Positions 44,781 through 55,206 are shown, numbered from the stretch's first letter. The stretch: 64,000 bases of DNA from RPQJ01 sp963823535 (GCA_963823535.1 CAWGLZ010000001.1:644795-708794); one strand, 5' to 3'. Made by a program: numbers and translations. Notes: generated from the letters alone by a model not told the origin.

Positions 44781-45637
44781 GCGTCCTTGTGGAGCGGTCG
44801 ATCGTGTTCGAGTGTGCCGGCGATCGGTGCCTGGGCATCATCCATACGACACAGTCCCGGGGATCAGGCATCGGTGTCCTGGTGGTCGTCGGTGGGCCGC
44901 AGTACAGGGTGGGCAGCCACCGGCAGTTCGTGCTGCTCGCGCGCCAGCTGGCGACGGCTGGTCATCCCGTGATGCGATTTGACTACCGCGGGATGGGTGA
45001 CAGTTCTGGTGGGCAGCGGGATTTTCGCGAGGTCGCGGAGGACATTCGGTCGGCGATCAGCGCGTTCCTGGCTGCGGTACCTGACGTGGGTACGGTCGTC
45101 CTGTTCGGGCTCTGCGACGCGGCCTCGGCAATCATGATGTATGGCAGTTCCGACGAGCGAGTCGGCGGACTCATTCTCGCAAATCCCTGGGTGCGGACCG
45201 AGGCCGGGCTCGCAAGAGCGCATGTGAAGCATTACTACGGAAGCCGCCTGCTGCAGGCTTCCTTCTGGCGGAAACTGGTGAGTGGCCGCCTGCAGGTGAA
45301 ATCTGCCGTCGGGAAGTTGTTCAGATCAGTGTCCCTGGCTGCCCAATCCGGAGAGAAATCCCCGGACCGCGCACAGGGCACCGATTTCATTTCGGCGATG
45401 CGGGTCGGGTTGGCGGCCTTCGATCGGCAGGTTCTCCTGTTGAACAGCGGACGGGACCTGACCGCCAGGGAGTTCTCTGATCTATGCCAGACGCAAGTCG
45501 AGTGGGGACGTCTCGTGAAGCGCGAGAACGTCGGTATTGAGACACTGAGTGACGCTGATCACACCTTCTCAACGCGGGCCGACAGCGAACGGGCGGGTGC
45601 CGTCTGTGTCAGGTGGCTGGCGACGCTTGGGTCCTGA
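44777..45637 (+). CDS. Exosortase A system-associated hydrolase 1
   Basis: The 286-residue alpha/beta hydrolase has VGGPQYRVGSHRQF (about residues 37-50), FDYRGMGDS (about 71-79) and a nucleophile elbow reading GLCDAAS, so Cys rather than Ser would be the nucleophile. A late DADHTF supplies the likely catalytic histidine. It starts from a GTG that overlaps the preceding gene. The pair with hydrolase 2 is a standard XrtA accessory module. Confidence 0.87.
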   Translation: MSVLVERSIVFECAGDRCLGIIHTTQSRGSGIGVLVVVGGPQYRVGSHRQFVLLARQLATAGHPVMRFDYRGMGDSSGGQRDFREVAEDIRSAISAFLAAVPDVGTVVLFGLCDAASAIMMYGSSDERVGGLILANPWVRTEAGLARAHVKHYYGSRLLQASFWRKLVSGRLQVKSAVGKLFRSVSLAAQSGEKSPDRAQGTDFISAMRVGLAAFDRQVLLLNSGRDLTAREFSDLCQTQVEWGRLVKRENVGIETLSDADHTFSTRADSERAGAVCVRWLATLGS

Positions 45638-45774
45638 AACTGTGACGCCAATCGCCGCGGTTCACTGATCGCGGCACCTACTATGTCAACTGGGACGCGC
45701 TGACGCGGCGTCATGGTTTGTGCTGGACGCGGCTGAGGGCACGATGCCGGTACCTCGATAGGCAGGGTAAGTCG

Positions 45775-47625
45775 ATGAAAAGACGTGAATTTATCAAGAC
45801 GACGTTCGGTCTCGCCGGTTCACTGGCGTCAGGCCTGAGTTCTGCCGCCAAACCTTGCCCACCAGCCACCGCACGGGTCAGTGGAGGTACGGAGGCCCAA
45901 TCGACGTGTATTGCTCCCGGCGATCAGGAGGCGGACTGGCTGGCGAGATCCAGGGGTCCGGGAGTCGTCTGGTCTCACGATTTTCGCAGCAATGCGGAAG
46001 TCGACAATTTCGTCAAGGTGCCCAACGGACTCGCGGTGGGCGTGCATGACCCCGCATTGATGGCGCACCGCACGACCAAGGATGGCGTTACCGGCGGCGG
46101 ATGCCTGGAGATCGTAAACATCGGGTCGTCGCTCGCCAGGTCAGTGGGCGCCGGGGATACTCAGATCCACCTGCTGGATGCCGGCGATTTTCCAGGGGTC
46201 ACGTCGGCTGACGCGGCGTACGAGGTGACCATCCAGTCAACGACGCCAAGACTGAAGGAAGTCGTTCTGGTCGTCGGCAAGCAGGAGAACACGCTCATCG
46301 TCCAGCGAGGGCGCACTTTTCCCGAGCCGCTCAAGTACGAGAACAAGGGTCAGCCCACGGCCTGGTCGTCCGGTGCTGCCGTAGGCCTGGACAGTGATGG
46401 TGGTTGGGCGCGGCCGCTTTCGGCGCTGGTTGCCGGCGACAACGGTCAGGGTCAGGACGACGCGGCGGCGGGCGGAAGCGTCAAACGGCGCCAATTCCGT
46501 GTGAGTTCGGGGCAGTCGGTCTCGAGCCTGATTTACAACTTTCGCACCGGATACTACGGGCACGCTGATTACCAAAGCTTCTACAGGTCCTGGAACGGCG
46601 AGACTGAAATCTGGGACGGAGACGAGCTTTACCTGCAGTTCAGGGTCAAGATTGATCCGCGCCGACTGGATTCTGGCAATGAAGGTGCCGGAAAGCTGTG
46701 GTTCCTGCACATGATGGGTAAGGGCGGAGCACAGCAACTGGTCATGAACAGCCCGGACGTCGGCAGGCGCCGGTTCAGCATATTCACCAATTACGGTTCG
46801 AGCCCGAATTCACGCCTGACCGGACAAGGGGTCGGCGTCGCTGATGCCAGTTACGAGTCCTACATGCCGAACAGCAAGTGGGAAAGAACATGCGTCGTCG
46901 GCGATACGAGTGGCTGCTGGGAATGGCCCCTGGGTGAGTGGGTGACGCTGCTGCTGCACGTCAAGCCCGGCCACGACAACGACTTCATGTATCCGCTGCC
47001 GAGCGAGGTCAACCAGGGCCGGAACCTCATCGCCGTGGATGCATCCGGCCTGAGGCCTGCGAACGACGGGACGACGCTCGAGTTCGAGACCAATCCAGTG
47101 CCGGTGCGGGATACCTTCCGTTTCCCTGGGGCGCGGGACAATCAGACGGACGGTTACTTCAATGGATGGCGATTGCGCTTCATGGCGAGCGGCTCGATGC
47201 CGACGACCTTTGTCTTCCAGGTCCTCGACTACCGAGTGGTCAACGGACGGGCACGATGGCGCGTCAGTGCCATGCGCTCTGTTGATTCGCTGCCACAAGG
47301 TGTTCCGGCTGCGGGAGACAGGATCCGGCTCGAATGGTGGCGCGCGGAGCAGGATGCGAAGTATCGCGACACCGTTGTCGAGGTCTGGGCCAAGCGTGCC
47401 GCGGATCCGGAATACGCTACGCTGTTCTCGAAGGCAGATCTTCCGTGGATATTCGGCGATCTGGCTTCGGGAGTTTACGATCTGCACCCGCCGGGATTTA
47501 ATTGCTTCCAGCCGACGGGCTACCAGAATGTCCAGGATGGGCAGATGCCGCCGAGACGAACCTATTGGTATCGTTTCGACCAGATCATACTATCCCGGCA
47601 GTTTATTCCGGCACCAGTGGCCTGA
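45775..47625 (+). CDS. Tat-exported protein of unknown function, possibly lectin/lyase-like
   Basis: The 616-residue protein begins with a twin-arginine signal (MKRREFIKTTFG). Directly after it comes a short two-Cys motif, CPPATARVSGG with Cys28 and Cys45, shared with the next gene. The rest is rich in beta-type and aromatic patterns, including a WDGDELYLQFRVKI block and GKLWFLHMMG, suggesting a concanavalin-like fold. I do not recognise the family. Beside an AlgD-type EPS locus, a polymer-binding or cleaving role is a guess. The ATG at 45775 is set by the Tat signal. The 137 bases upstream show no clear promoter. Confidence 0.75.
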   Translation: MKRREFIKTTFGLAGSLASGLSSAAKPCPPATARVSGGTEAQSTCIAPGDQEADWLARSRGPGVVWSHDFRSNAEVDNFVKVPNGLAVGVHDPALMAHRTTKDGVTGGGCLEIVNIGSSLARSVGAGDTQIHLLDAGDFPGVTSADAAYEVTIQSTTPRLKEVVLVVGKQENTLIVQRGRTFPEPLKYENKGQPTAWSSGAAVGLDSDGGWARPLSALVAGDNGQGQDDAAAGGSVKRRQFRVSSGQSVSSLIYNFRTGYYGHADYQSFYRSWNGETEIWDGDELYLQFRVKIDPRRLDSGNEGAGKLWFLHMMGKGGAQQLVMNSPDVGRRRFSIFTNYGSSPNSRLTGQGVGVADASYESYMPNSKWERTCVVGDTSGCWEWPLGEWVTLLLHVKPGHDNDFMYPLPSEVNQGRNLIAVDASGLRPANDGTTLEFETNPVPVRDTFRFPGARDNQTDGYFNGWRLRFMASGSMPTTFVFQVLDYRVVNGRARWRVSAMRSVDSLPQGVPAAGDRIRLEWWRAEQDAKYRDTVVEVWAKRAADPEYATLFSKADLPWIFGDLASGVYDLHPPGFNCFQPTGYQNVQDGQMPPRRTYWYRFDQIILSRQFIPAPVA

Positions 47626-47663
47626 CGGGCCGCCTGAGAATCAAGGGTAGGGAGGAATCGCTC

Positions 47664-49248
47664 ATGCGTAGAAGAGACTTCCTCGTAGGCTCGGCCGGGA
47701 TCGCGAGTGGCTTGCTGGGCAGTTCGGGTCGAGCCGCGGTCGTACCGTGTCCTCCGGACACGCTGAGGGTCCGGGGAGGAAGTGCGGCGCGGTCGACCTG
47801 CGCCCGGGACGTGCCCGCTGGCGGACCGACCTGGTTCCAGGATCTTCGGGCGATGGAATGGACGCCGCTGGCGGGCGGCCCGGGAATGGCCCAGGCCTGG
47901 CAGTGCGGCGAACGGCTGGCCGAAGCAGCTCCTCCACCACCCTACTTCAAGAACCGCGGCCCGCGGTACCTGACCGCCGGCTGGAATGGTGCGTGCGTGG
48001 ATCCCGACAACTTGGAGATGATCGTTGCGCTCAACGGAGGTCACGCGGCGCGGCAGGAGAACGATGCCTACGTGCTGACGCTGGGGAGTGAAACACCCGA
48101 GTGGCGGAGAATCGTCGAATCCACGCCGGCTGTCGATCCACAATCCGGCGATCCGTTCATGACGGGGCTTGCGGTCCTGGATGCCGCCGGTGCGAGGTAC
48201 CTGTCTCCTGTCGTGGTACCGGGCTGGTTGCTGGACGGACCGCATCCTGGCATTGCCTATAACGACCGCGATCCCGATCTTGCGCGCATCCGACGTCGCC
48301 CTCGCACCCTCCATACGTGTTCCCACTATCACTATTCGAACGGCAAGGTCTGGTACCCGATCATGAACGCCTGGGATCGGGGCACCGGCGAGACCTCGCT
48401 CGTCAAGCTCGCATTGGACATGTCGGCCTTGCGGGCCGATTCATCGCTCGGTGCATGGCGCTACGGCGACCCCGGCCCATGGCAGTATGTCGGCGTGATC
48501 GGCGAGCAAACCGGCGGTGCGACGGACGCCTTCGGATTCGGCGTCGCCGACCTGGACCCGTCCACCGGGAAGACTCTGGTACGCCGGTCAGAGAACCTCC
48601 ACCTATTGGAGCGTGGAAACGATCGGAGCCGGAGCGGGGCAGCACTCGTTCTACAGTGACGCACCTCGCGACAAGGACTTGAGCTCGTCGGCGGGTGCCA
48701 TTGCACACGGCATCCGAACCGCTGCAGGCAACACGACGAGCCTGTTCGTCATGATGGAACAGGGGACGCATCGACTTTGGATACTTGACACATCACTTGC
48801 TGGAACCGGCAGGGGGTGGTCGGTGGTCGAGCCGGTGAATGCGGGTACCTTTCAGTGGGCGCACAACCTGCAGAAGGTGGTGCCAGGATATGTCGGACAC
48901 GCGGCGGCCTTCGGGATGGTATATCTCGAGAACGCGCAGTGCTTCCTCGCATACAACTGCGACCAGCTCCCGGATCGGGCGGCAGTTCGCGTCCTGAGAA
49001 TCCCGCTGCGCGCTGACGGCAGCTACGATCCGCACGGACAGTGGCGGTGGAGCGAGGAACGACTCGGCGACGCCGGCCCGGATGACAACAACCCACGTGC
49101 GCCGGGCATAGGCGGTGGCGGCGGATCGTACACGCGGTTCAACTGCCTGCCGAATTTCGCGGGGACCGGCGAATCATTGCTGATCCATCTATCGCGCCAC
49201 GATCGACCGACGTGGGTCTGCAGGCTGCCTGCAAGCGCCTTTACCTGA
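47664..49248 (+). CDS. Tat-exported beta-propeller-like protein, frameshifted
   Basis: The N-terminal Tat signal (MRRRDFLVGSAG) is followed by the same two-Cys motif as the upstream protein (CPPDTLRVRGG, Cys29 and Cys46). The first frame stops at 48659, but the next frame continues the domain (RLWYAGQRTSTYWSV, then MEQGTHRLWILDTS) to 49248. Removing one G from the GGG at 48567-48569 gives one 527-residue protein. A GGHAARQENDAY segment resembles GGHANYSGNDTY in the protein at 52196, suggesting a common kelch or galactose-oxidase-like propeller. GGGAGGAA precedes the ATG. Confidence 0.78.
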
Positions 49249-49264
49249 GCGAGGAGTCAGACCA

Positions 49265-49969
49265 ATGTACGGTCCCCGCGATGTTCGACTCAGGCTGCCA
49301 TGGCTTGTGGCAGCAGTGTCGCTTGTGCTGGTCGGCGTCGCTTCAGCCGACGTCAGGCCCTACTCGGATGACTTCGACCTGAACTGTGGTCCACCGCCGC
49401 CGGGGCATCCGGTCAAGGGCCGCAGAGACTACCGGCTGATGGGTACGAATCCGAAGGACCAGCGCGATCTTCGCTATCATCAGACGTACCATATTGCGCC
49501 GGCAAGGCAGCAGATCGCATCCGGTGGCGACCTGGGCTGGAACGTGATGAACAACCTGCACTTCGTTCTGCATAAAGTGCCGAACGACGTCCGGGCGCTC
49601 GATCTCCTCATCAAGTGGGATGCGGCCGGGGGGCAAGACAAGCGCTATGCGCCGCCGGTCTGCTACTTCACCTGGGCCCGCCAGTTCGCTCCCGATGATC
49701 CGACGGTCTGGAATTATGGTGGCTACTACTTCTACCGGAACGGTGATACGGAGCGGGCCTTGCGATGGTGGGAGGAAGCGATAGCCATCGATCCGGACAA
49801 TGCCGAGGCGCATTACAACCTTGGCCTGATGATGGTCGACGAAGGTCGCTTCGCAGACGCCAGATCACATGCCTGGGCCGCTTATGCAGCCGGCTATCCT
49901 CTGCAGGGGTTACGCGAGAAGCTCCTCCGCGCGGGCCAGTGGCAGGATCCACCGCCGCACACTGACTAG
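49265..49969 (+). CDS. Exported TPR protein
   Basis: The 234-residue protein has an N-terminal signal (about residues 10-28, ending near VASA) and C-terminal tetratricopeptide-like repeats with NYGGYYFYRNGDTERAL and NAEAHYNLGLMMVDEG. It starts 16 bases after the propeller gene with GAGGAG upstream, so it is probably cotranscribed. TPR modules mediate protein contacts; the partner is unknown. Confidence 0.82.
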   Translation: MYGPRDVRLRLPWLVAAVSLVLVGVASADVRPYSDDFDLNCGPPPPGHPVKGRRDYRLMGTNPKDQRDLRYHQTYHIAPARQQIASGGDLGWNVMNNLHFVLHKVPNDVRALDLLIKWDAAGGQDKRYAPPVCYFTWARQFAPDDPTVWNYGGYYFYRNGDTERALRWWEEAIAIDPDNAEAHYNLGLMMVDEGRFADARSHAWAAYAAGYPLQGLREKLLRAGQWQDPPPHTD

Positions 49970-50001
49970 GTCCGCCGGACGAACTCGTCAAGCCGCGTGC
50001 A

Positions 50002-51348
50002 ATGAGTGCAACCGCCGCCCTCTTCGTGATGCTGTTTATTGCCGGCTGCGTGCAGGCACTTGCACGGCATCCGGTCTTCGGGGTCATGACGTATGTCCTC
50101 GTCTTCTACGTCAGCCCGTCGGACCGGTGGTGGGGACAGGGCGCGTTGCATGGAATGCGCTGGGCATTGATCGCAGCGGTTGTAACTGCCGTGGCGATCG
50201 TCGTACATCGACCGCCCCGCCCGACCATCCCCATGTCGCGGCAGCCCGTCATGTGGGGATTCGCAGCGCTGATCGGTTGGATCGCACTGCAGAGCTTCTG
50301 GGCCCTTGACCCCGAGGCCCACGCGGAAACTCTCTCTTACTACGCCAAGTACGTCGTCGCGATGTATCTGATCTATCGCAGCCTGGACAGCGAACCCAGC
50401 ATCAGGCGCTTCATGTGGGCTCACGTCGCGGGCTGTACGTACCTTGCTTGGCTGGCGTTCAGTTCGCACGAGGGCGGTCGGTTCGACGCGTTTGGGGGGG
50501 CCGGAATCGGCGATGCAAACAGCGGTGCCTTGACGATCGTGACCGGCGTCCTGGCGGCGGCATCTCTGTTTTTTGCCGGGTCCCGAAAGGCGCGACTGGC
50601 GATTGTCGCGGCCATGCCGCTGCTCATCAATGCGGTGGTGGCGACCATTAGTCGTAGCGGCTTTCTCGCCTTCGGCGTTGGCGGCCTGATCTACAACATT
50701 TTTGCCCCCAGGCGGTACGCAAAGTGGATTCGAGTACTGTCACTGGTCGGGGTTGCGGTGTTCCTGGCGCTGACGAATCCGGACTACTGGGAGAGAATCC
50801 GCTCGCTGCAGTACCAGGGTGCGCAGGTCGAGGGTGTTGATACGGGTTCCAAGCGCCTGCTGCTGATCCAGGCCCAGATGGATATGGCGAGGCGCCATCC
50901 GCTGGGCTGCGGTTCGCGCTGCACAGACGTCCTCAGTCCGGACTACCTGGATCCCCGGCAGTTGGCGGGGGCACCGGGAGAAGATCCGTCCCGGTCGTCA
51001 CACAACACGTTCATGACCATGCTGGTGGACCACGGTATCCCGGGAGCCGTGGCGTACTCACTGATGATCGTATGGATGCTCCTGTCGCTTTGGCGTCTGC
51101 GAACCCAGTCCAGGGCAGAAGATGACTTTATGGCGCAGGTCTTGCCCGCGGTGGCAGGCGCGCTGATCGTCATTACCGTTGGCGACCTGTTTGTCCAGTA
51201 TCCAAAGCTCGAGGTGCGATTCTGGTTCCTGACCATCCTGATGACGATGCTGAGCATGGCGTCGCTGCGGCGCACGCAGTCGTCGGAGGTTTCGACAGAA
51301 ATTTCAGGTCCGCTTCACGACGGGGAAGCGGGCGGGAGAGTGGCTTGA
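50002..51348 (+). CDS. O-antigen ligase/polymerase-like membrane protein (Wzy/WaaL family)
   Basis: The 448-residue protein has about ten to twelve hydrophobic segments and a large loop (about residues 270-340) containing RHPLGCG and RSSHNTFMTMLVDHG. The H-N-x-F/Y-x-x-x-L pattern is typical of the O-antigen ligase family. In EPS loci such proteins polymerise repeats or attach glycans. It is the only polymerase-like gene in the window. It overlaps the next gene by 4 bases (TTGA). Confidence 0.85.
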   Translation: MSATAALFVMLFIAGCVQALARHPVFGVMTYVLVFYVSPSDRWWGQGALHGMRWALIAAVVTAVAIVVHRPPRPTIPMSRQPVMWGFAALIGWIALQSFWALDPEAHAETLSYYAKYVVAMYLIYRSLDSEPSIRRFMWAHVAGCTYLAWLAFSSHEGGRFDAFGGAGIGDANSGALTIVTGVLAAASLFFAGSRKARLAIVAAMPLLINAVVATISRSGFLAFGVGGLIYNIFAPRRYAKWIRVLSLVGVAVFLALTNPDYWERIRSLQYQGAQVEGVDTGSKRLLLIQAQMDMARRHPLGCGSRCTDVLSPDYLDPRQLAGAPGEDPSRSSHNTFMTMLVDHGIPGAVAYSLMIVWMLLSLWRLRTQSRAEDDFMAQVLPAVAGALIVITVGDLFVQYPKLEVRFWFLTILMTMLSMASLRRTQSSEVSTEISGPLHDGEAGGRVA

Positions 51349-52176
51349 TCACCAAGCGCGAGCGCGTGGTAAAGGCGCTCAAGAACCTTCGAAATTCCGT
51401 AGTCGGACGGCGGGGCAGTGCGGTGCCCGTACTCGTGTTCGGCGAGCAGCGATCGGGGACGAACATGCTGCTGCGGTGCTTCGGTCGGTCACCAGCAACC
51501 GCGATGTACAATGAAACCGACGACGATGCTTTCGTCGACTATGAGCTGAAGGATCTGCAGGTCATACGCCGGCTGGTGGCGCATTCGCCTGCGACGCATG
51601 TGGTGCTCAAGCCGACGGCCGACGGCAATCGGGCCGGCGAGATCATGGATCAGCTTCCCGGCGCCCGCGGCATCTGGATCTATCGGGACTACCGCGATGC
51701 GGATCAGTTCCGCGCTGGCGCTCTTTCGGGAAACCAGCCTGGAGTACCTCGGAAACGTGGCAAGACGGTCTCCGGATGCACGGTGGCGGGCGATCAACTT
51801 GACGGATCAGGACATGGCCCTGATCGAAGGACATCTCAGCCGGGGGATCTCGGAGGTCTCTGCGCGAGCACTGATCTGGGCCATCCGCAACGGCTTTTTC
51901 TTCCGCGCGGGAATGAACGAGCGGCCGGACGTGCTGTTGCTGAACTATGAGGAACTCGTGCGCGAGCCGGTTCGCGTCGTGGAGCGGGCATTTGATTTCG
52001 TAGGCCTGGAGTTCCGCGACAGGTACACACGAAAGGTCTTCGCGTCGTCCGTCGGCCGACGACCCTCTCCCGAGATTGATCCGCAGGTCGAGTCACTCTG
52101 CGTCGCAGTCAAGGCTCGACTGGACGATCATCTGCGCGGAGGCGGCGTCGTGGCGATGGGTGTGCCATCCGTGTGA
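51345..52176 (+). CDS. Sulfotransferase family protein, frameshifted
   Basis: The N-terminal part carries the PAPS-binding loop GEQRSGTNMLL (about residues 33-43) and runs to IYRDYRDA in one frame. The continuation SSALALFRETSLEYLG to the end at 52176 is in another. Removing one base near 51701-51702 gives a 276-residue protein with a natural RDYRDAISSALA junction. As written, the first frame stops at 51950. The TTG start overlaps the preceding stop. The substrate could be the EPS or a surface glycan. Confidence 0.8.
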
Positions 52177-52195
52177 TGACGACTCACCGAGTCTG

Positions 52196-55069
52196 TCAGT
52201 CGACCGACAGAACCCGGACGAGGCGCTGGCTCGGGGATGAAATATTGCCAGCTCGGTCGGTTGCCACCGCGCTCACCGATATCGTGCCGACTGGCAGGCT
52301 TCGGGCTACGTAGGCGGGTAGCTCGGTGGACCACGTGCCGCCGGTGCTGGTGGAAACCAGGCGCGACCAGCCGGGAAAACCGATCGTGACCTTGGCAGAC
52401 GGCTCCGCCGTCCCGGCGAGCGGTACGGGGGAATTGCGTTCCAAGGCGGTCAACACATCGTCGCCGGAGACGGGCCGGATCGTGGGGGATACTATGCTCG
52501 TGTCTTTGGCCACACTGCGAGTGATTGACCGCCGGTTACCTGCCGCATCCGTCGCTGATACGGCCACTTTGAGCGTTGCCTCCGGCAGTGATGAAATATC
52601 GGCGGCGGACAGCGCGAGAGCCCACTGCGTCCCTGCGACAGCCAGCGTTCTGCTCAGCATCTGCACTCCATCCGCAAGAACAGCCATGGATATCTGTGCG
52701 CCCGCTTCCGAGGTTCCGCTGATCGTGACCGTTGCCTGTGACTCGGCGGCATTGATGCGGTTATCACCCGCCACGCGGTCAAGTGAAAGTGCCGGAGAAA
52801 TCCTGTCGATCGTGAGTGGCGTGAGCGAAGGAGACAGCGGGCCCAGGTTTCCGCAGCTGTCCACGACCGCTGCGGAGACCGCATGGCTGCCGTTGGCCAA
52901 AGTCATCGCTGTCGCGGTCCATCGTCCGTCGGCAGCGGCTTTCGCCGTCCTGGATACGACGCCGTCTGTCATGAGGGATACGGAAACTCCCGGCGCAGTG
53001 GCGACCCCCTGGTAAGTCGGGGTTGCGTCACGGGTCAAGCCGTCCGAGTTCGACGATCCTGTATCGGACGCGGACAGCATTCTTGGGGCCGTGGTGGTTT
53101 CGGTCGGCGCAACGGTGTCCTTGAGGAACAACGCAATCGTCGGTTCGGACGCAATACCCTCCGCAGAGCGCTGGTGAACCGCGACTGCACGGCTTCCCTC
53201 CGGGAGCCCAGCCAATTCGGCGCGACTGAACCCAATGCTCCACTGTCCGGATGTACCCACTGGGGCTGAGTGGACGACGGAACCCAGTTCGGCGACCACG
53301 GTGGCTCCAGCCGTGCCGGTGCCGGTCACGAGGATCCCTGTCGTAATCTCCGCGGAATTGACGCAGCCATCGCCAGAAATTGTGCCGATCGTTGGCGGAC
53401 GCAACGGGAGTACTGAGACCGCAACACTGCGGTGAACAGTGCCGGCTGGCCCGTCACATCTCAGGCCAAAAACCGCGCTGCCAGTCGGCGCGTCATGCAC
53501 GTCGTAGGATCCCGTGAGGCCTCTCGGACCACTCCAACTGCCATCAGCGATGCAGGTCGTGGCATCCTTGGCGCGCCACGAGACGGTGACGCTTTCACCC
53601 GCGAATACCTGCGCCGGCGACGCGCTGATGATGAGCGTGGGACGGCGCGGAGTACCCGGTCGTGTCCAGCCGATCGGCTTGTAGATCCAGACGTTTCCAG
53701 CTTCCGTATCCTGCAGGCCTAGGAATGCGTCGAGTTCCGGAATGTACTTCCATTTGCCAAGCACGCCTCCCCCGGATTCCAACCCGACGCCGCTGTAGGC
53801 ACTGATCGGTGTCTCGCCGCTGCTGGCGGGTGATGCGCGTTCGATGGTCCAACCGGACGGAGATGCCAGCGCCGGCGCACGCAACACCCAGACGTCCGCG
53901 TTGCCGCCCCACAAGAGGTACTGTCCCCGGACCGGGTCGAAGTCCATGCCGTACCCGCGGTCGAGGGCCCATCCACCGCTCTGGTCGACGGGTGTGAAGA
54001 GCACATTGGGATTGTTGGGCCCCGCCGCTGCCAGGTCCCAGTAGTAGAAGACCGCCGCCGACGAGCCGATCGCGGTCCTGACAAAGACATTGAGGTCTGG
54101 ATCGAATGTGCCAGCGCCCCGTCCTGTGACTCCCGTCAGGAACCGACCAATTCGCTGGACCCGATCGCCGCTGGCGTCGTCGGCATCCGTGAATTCATAT
54201 CGATACAAGTGCTGAGACGTACTGAAGCCAGTCCGGGCGGTGACAAGGACGACATCTGAGCTTCCCGAACCAGCGTACGCGCTGGTACCGCTCGTGTGAT
54301 TCGTTGGCAAAGATGCCGAGGGCAGTATGGAGTAATGGTCGCGGTTGTCCCACATCATGCCGCCGACCACCTCTGGACGAGGAGACACTCGCTGGACATG
54401 TGAACCGGTGGTGCCACCCACCCGGGCCGCATCTGCCTTGACCAGGTCGAAGACGTACGGTCCGGTAATTCGCTCGCTGTCCGGACCCGTCTCCATCTCG
54501 TAGGCGCCGCCGTTATTCCAGGCGGAGCCGCCGAGAACCAGGAACCGATCGATGAACGGCAGGTACACGTTGTTGTCGTACGTGTGCGCCGCGGGCGGTG
54601 CCGCAAAGGGACCGTCGATGGCGGTCGTGTTGCCCATGCCGTCGACGCGAATGTCGCTGGGCAGTGACATCCGTTCCCACCGCCGCGTCGACGAGCGCCA
54701 GCGGTACGTGTCGTTTCCGGAGTAATTGGCATGGCCGCCGCCATAGAGCAGGAGATCGCCACGACGACAGTCCCACGCGAACCCGCTCCATGCCTGGATG
54801 ATCTTGGACGGGGTTGAAAGTAGCGCACCCGAGGACGGACGCAGATCGGCGGGTGTCCATACGTCCTCATAGCGATTGAGATTCGCCCGCAGCCAGCCGC
54901 CCTCGGGCAATGCGGAGATCTCGTCGATCAGATCCGAGAGGTCAGCTCCCGCGCCGGGCGGGCAACCCAGCTCTGCGTGCACAGGGCCGGTTATGAAAAC
55001 TGAGAAAGCCAGCGTGGATACTGCGACGAGAACGGCCCGTCGTCCGCGGGTCGCTGATGCGAGGCTCAT
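52196..55069 (-). CDS. Large exported protein: beta-propeller plus Ig-like (Big) repeats
   Basis: The 957-residue protein has a Sec signal (AVLVAVSTLAFSVFITG, ending near VHA). An N-terminal half of about 470 residues has kelch or galactose-oxidase-like features (LLLYGGGHANYSGNDTY). An Ig-like region with SASPAQVFAGESVTVSW follows, then three or more bacterial Ig-like repeats of the large-adhesin type (VTISGTSEAGAQ, VPLAGTAEPSAKV). The start is the ATG at 55069 by signal peptide position; the frame is open to 55183. There is no sorting tail or lipobox. It could be an adhesin or polymer-modifying enzyme. The gap 55070-55206 includes no recognisable riboswitch. Confidence 0.8.
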   Translation of the reverse strand: MSLASATRGRRAVLVAVSTLAFSVFITGPVHAELGCPPGAGADLSDLIDEISALPEGGWLRANLNRYEDVWTPADLRPSSGALLSTPSKIIQAWSGFAWDCRRGDLLLYGGGHANYSGNDTYRWRSSTRRWERMSLPSDIRVDGMGNTTAIDGPFAAPPAAHTYDNNVYLPFIDRFLVLGGSAWNNGGAYEMETGPDSERITGPYVFDLVKADAARVGGTTGSHVQRVSPRPEVVGGMMWDNRDHYSILPSASLPTNHTSGTSAYAGSGSSDVVLVTARTGFSTSQHLYRYEFTDADDASGDRVQRIGRFLTGVTGRGAGTFDPDLNVFVRTAIGSSAAVFYYWDLAAAGPNNPNVLFTPVDQSGGWALDRGYGMDFDPVRGQYLLWGGNADVWVLRAPALASPSGWTIERASPASSGETPISAYSGVGLESGGGVLGKWKYIPELDAFLGLQDTEAGNVWIYKPIGWTRPGTPRRPTLIISASPAQVFAGESVTVSWRAKDATTCIADGSWSGPRGLTGSYDVHDAPTGSAVFGLRCDGPAGTVHRSVAVSVLPLRPPTIGTISGDGCVNSAEITTGILVTGTGTAGATVVAELGSVVHSAPVGTSGQWSIGFSRAELAGLPEGSRAVAVHQRSAEGIASEPTIALFLKDTVAPTETTTAPRMLSASDTGSSNSDGLTRDATPTYQGVATAPGVSVSLMTDGVVSRTAKAAADGRWTATAMTLANGSHAVSAAVVDSCGNLGPLSPSLTPLTIDRISPALSLDRVAGDNRINAAESQATVTISGTSEAGAQISMAVLADGVQMLSRTLAVAGTQWALALSAADISSLPEATLKVAVSATDAAGNRRSITRSVAKDTSIVSPTIRPVSGDDVLTALERNSPVPLAGTAEPSAKVTIGFPGWSRLVSTSTGGTWSTELPAYVARSLPVGTISVSAVATDRAGNISSPSQRLVRVLSVD

Positions 55070-55206
55070 TGCGCTTCGTGCTCCATGACGAGAGTGAACT
55101 GCACTCGATCGCGCGTTGTTCTTATGTAAAAGCACGCGAATCGCCGACGAACTACGAATAGCGCCGGCACGGCTCCCTGTCAAGAAATGCGGCGAGTCGC
55201 CCTCGA

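Noticed and set aside
55070..55206. A fourth GEMM riboswitch before the propeller/Ig protein
   Set aside because: The leader lacks the GGCAAACC and ACGCAAAGCC blocks on either strand.
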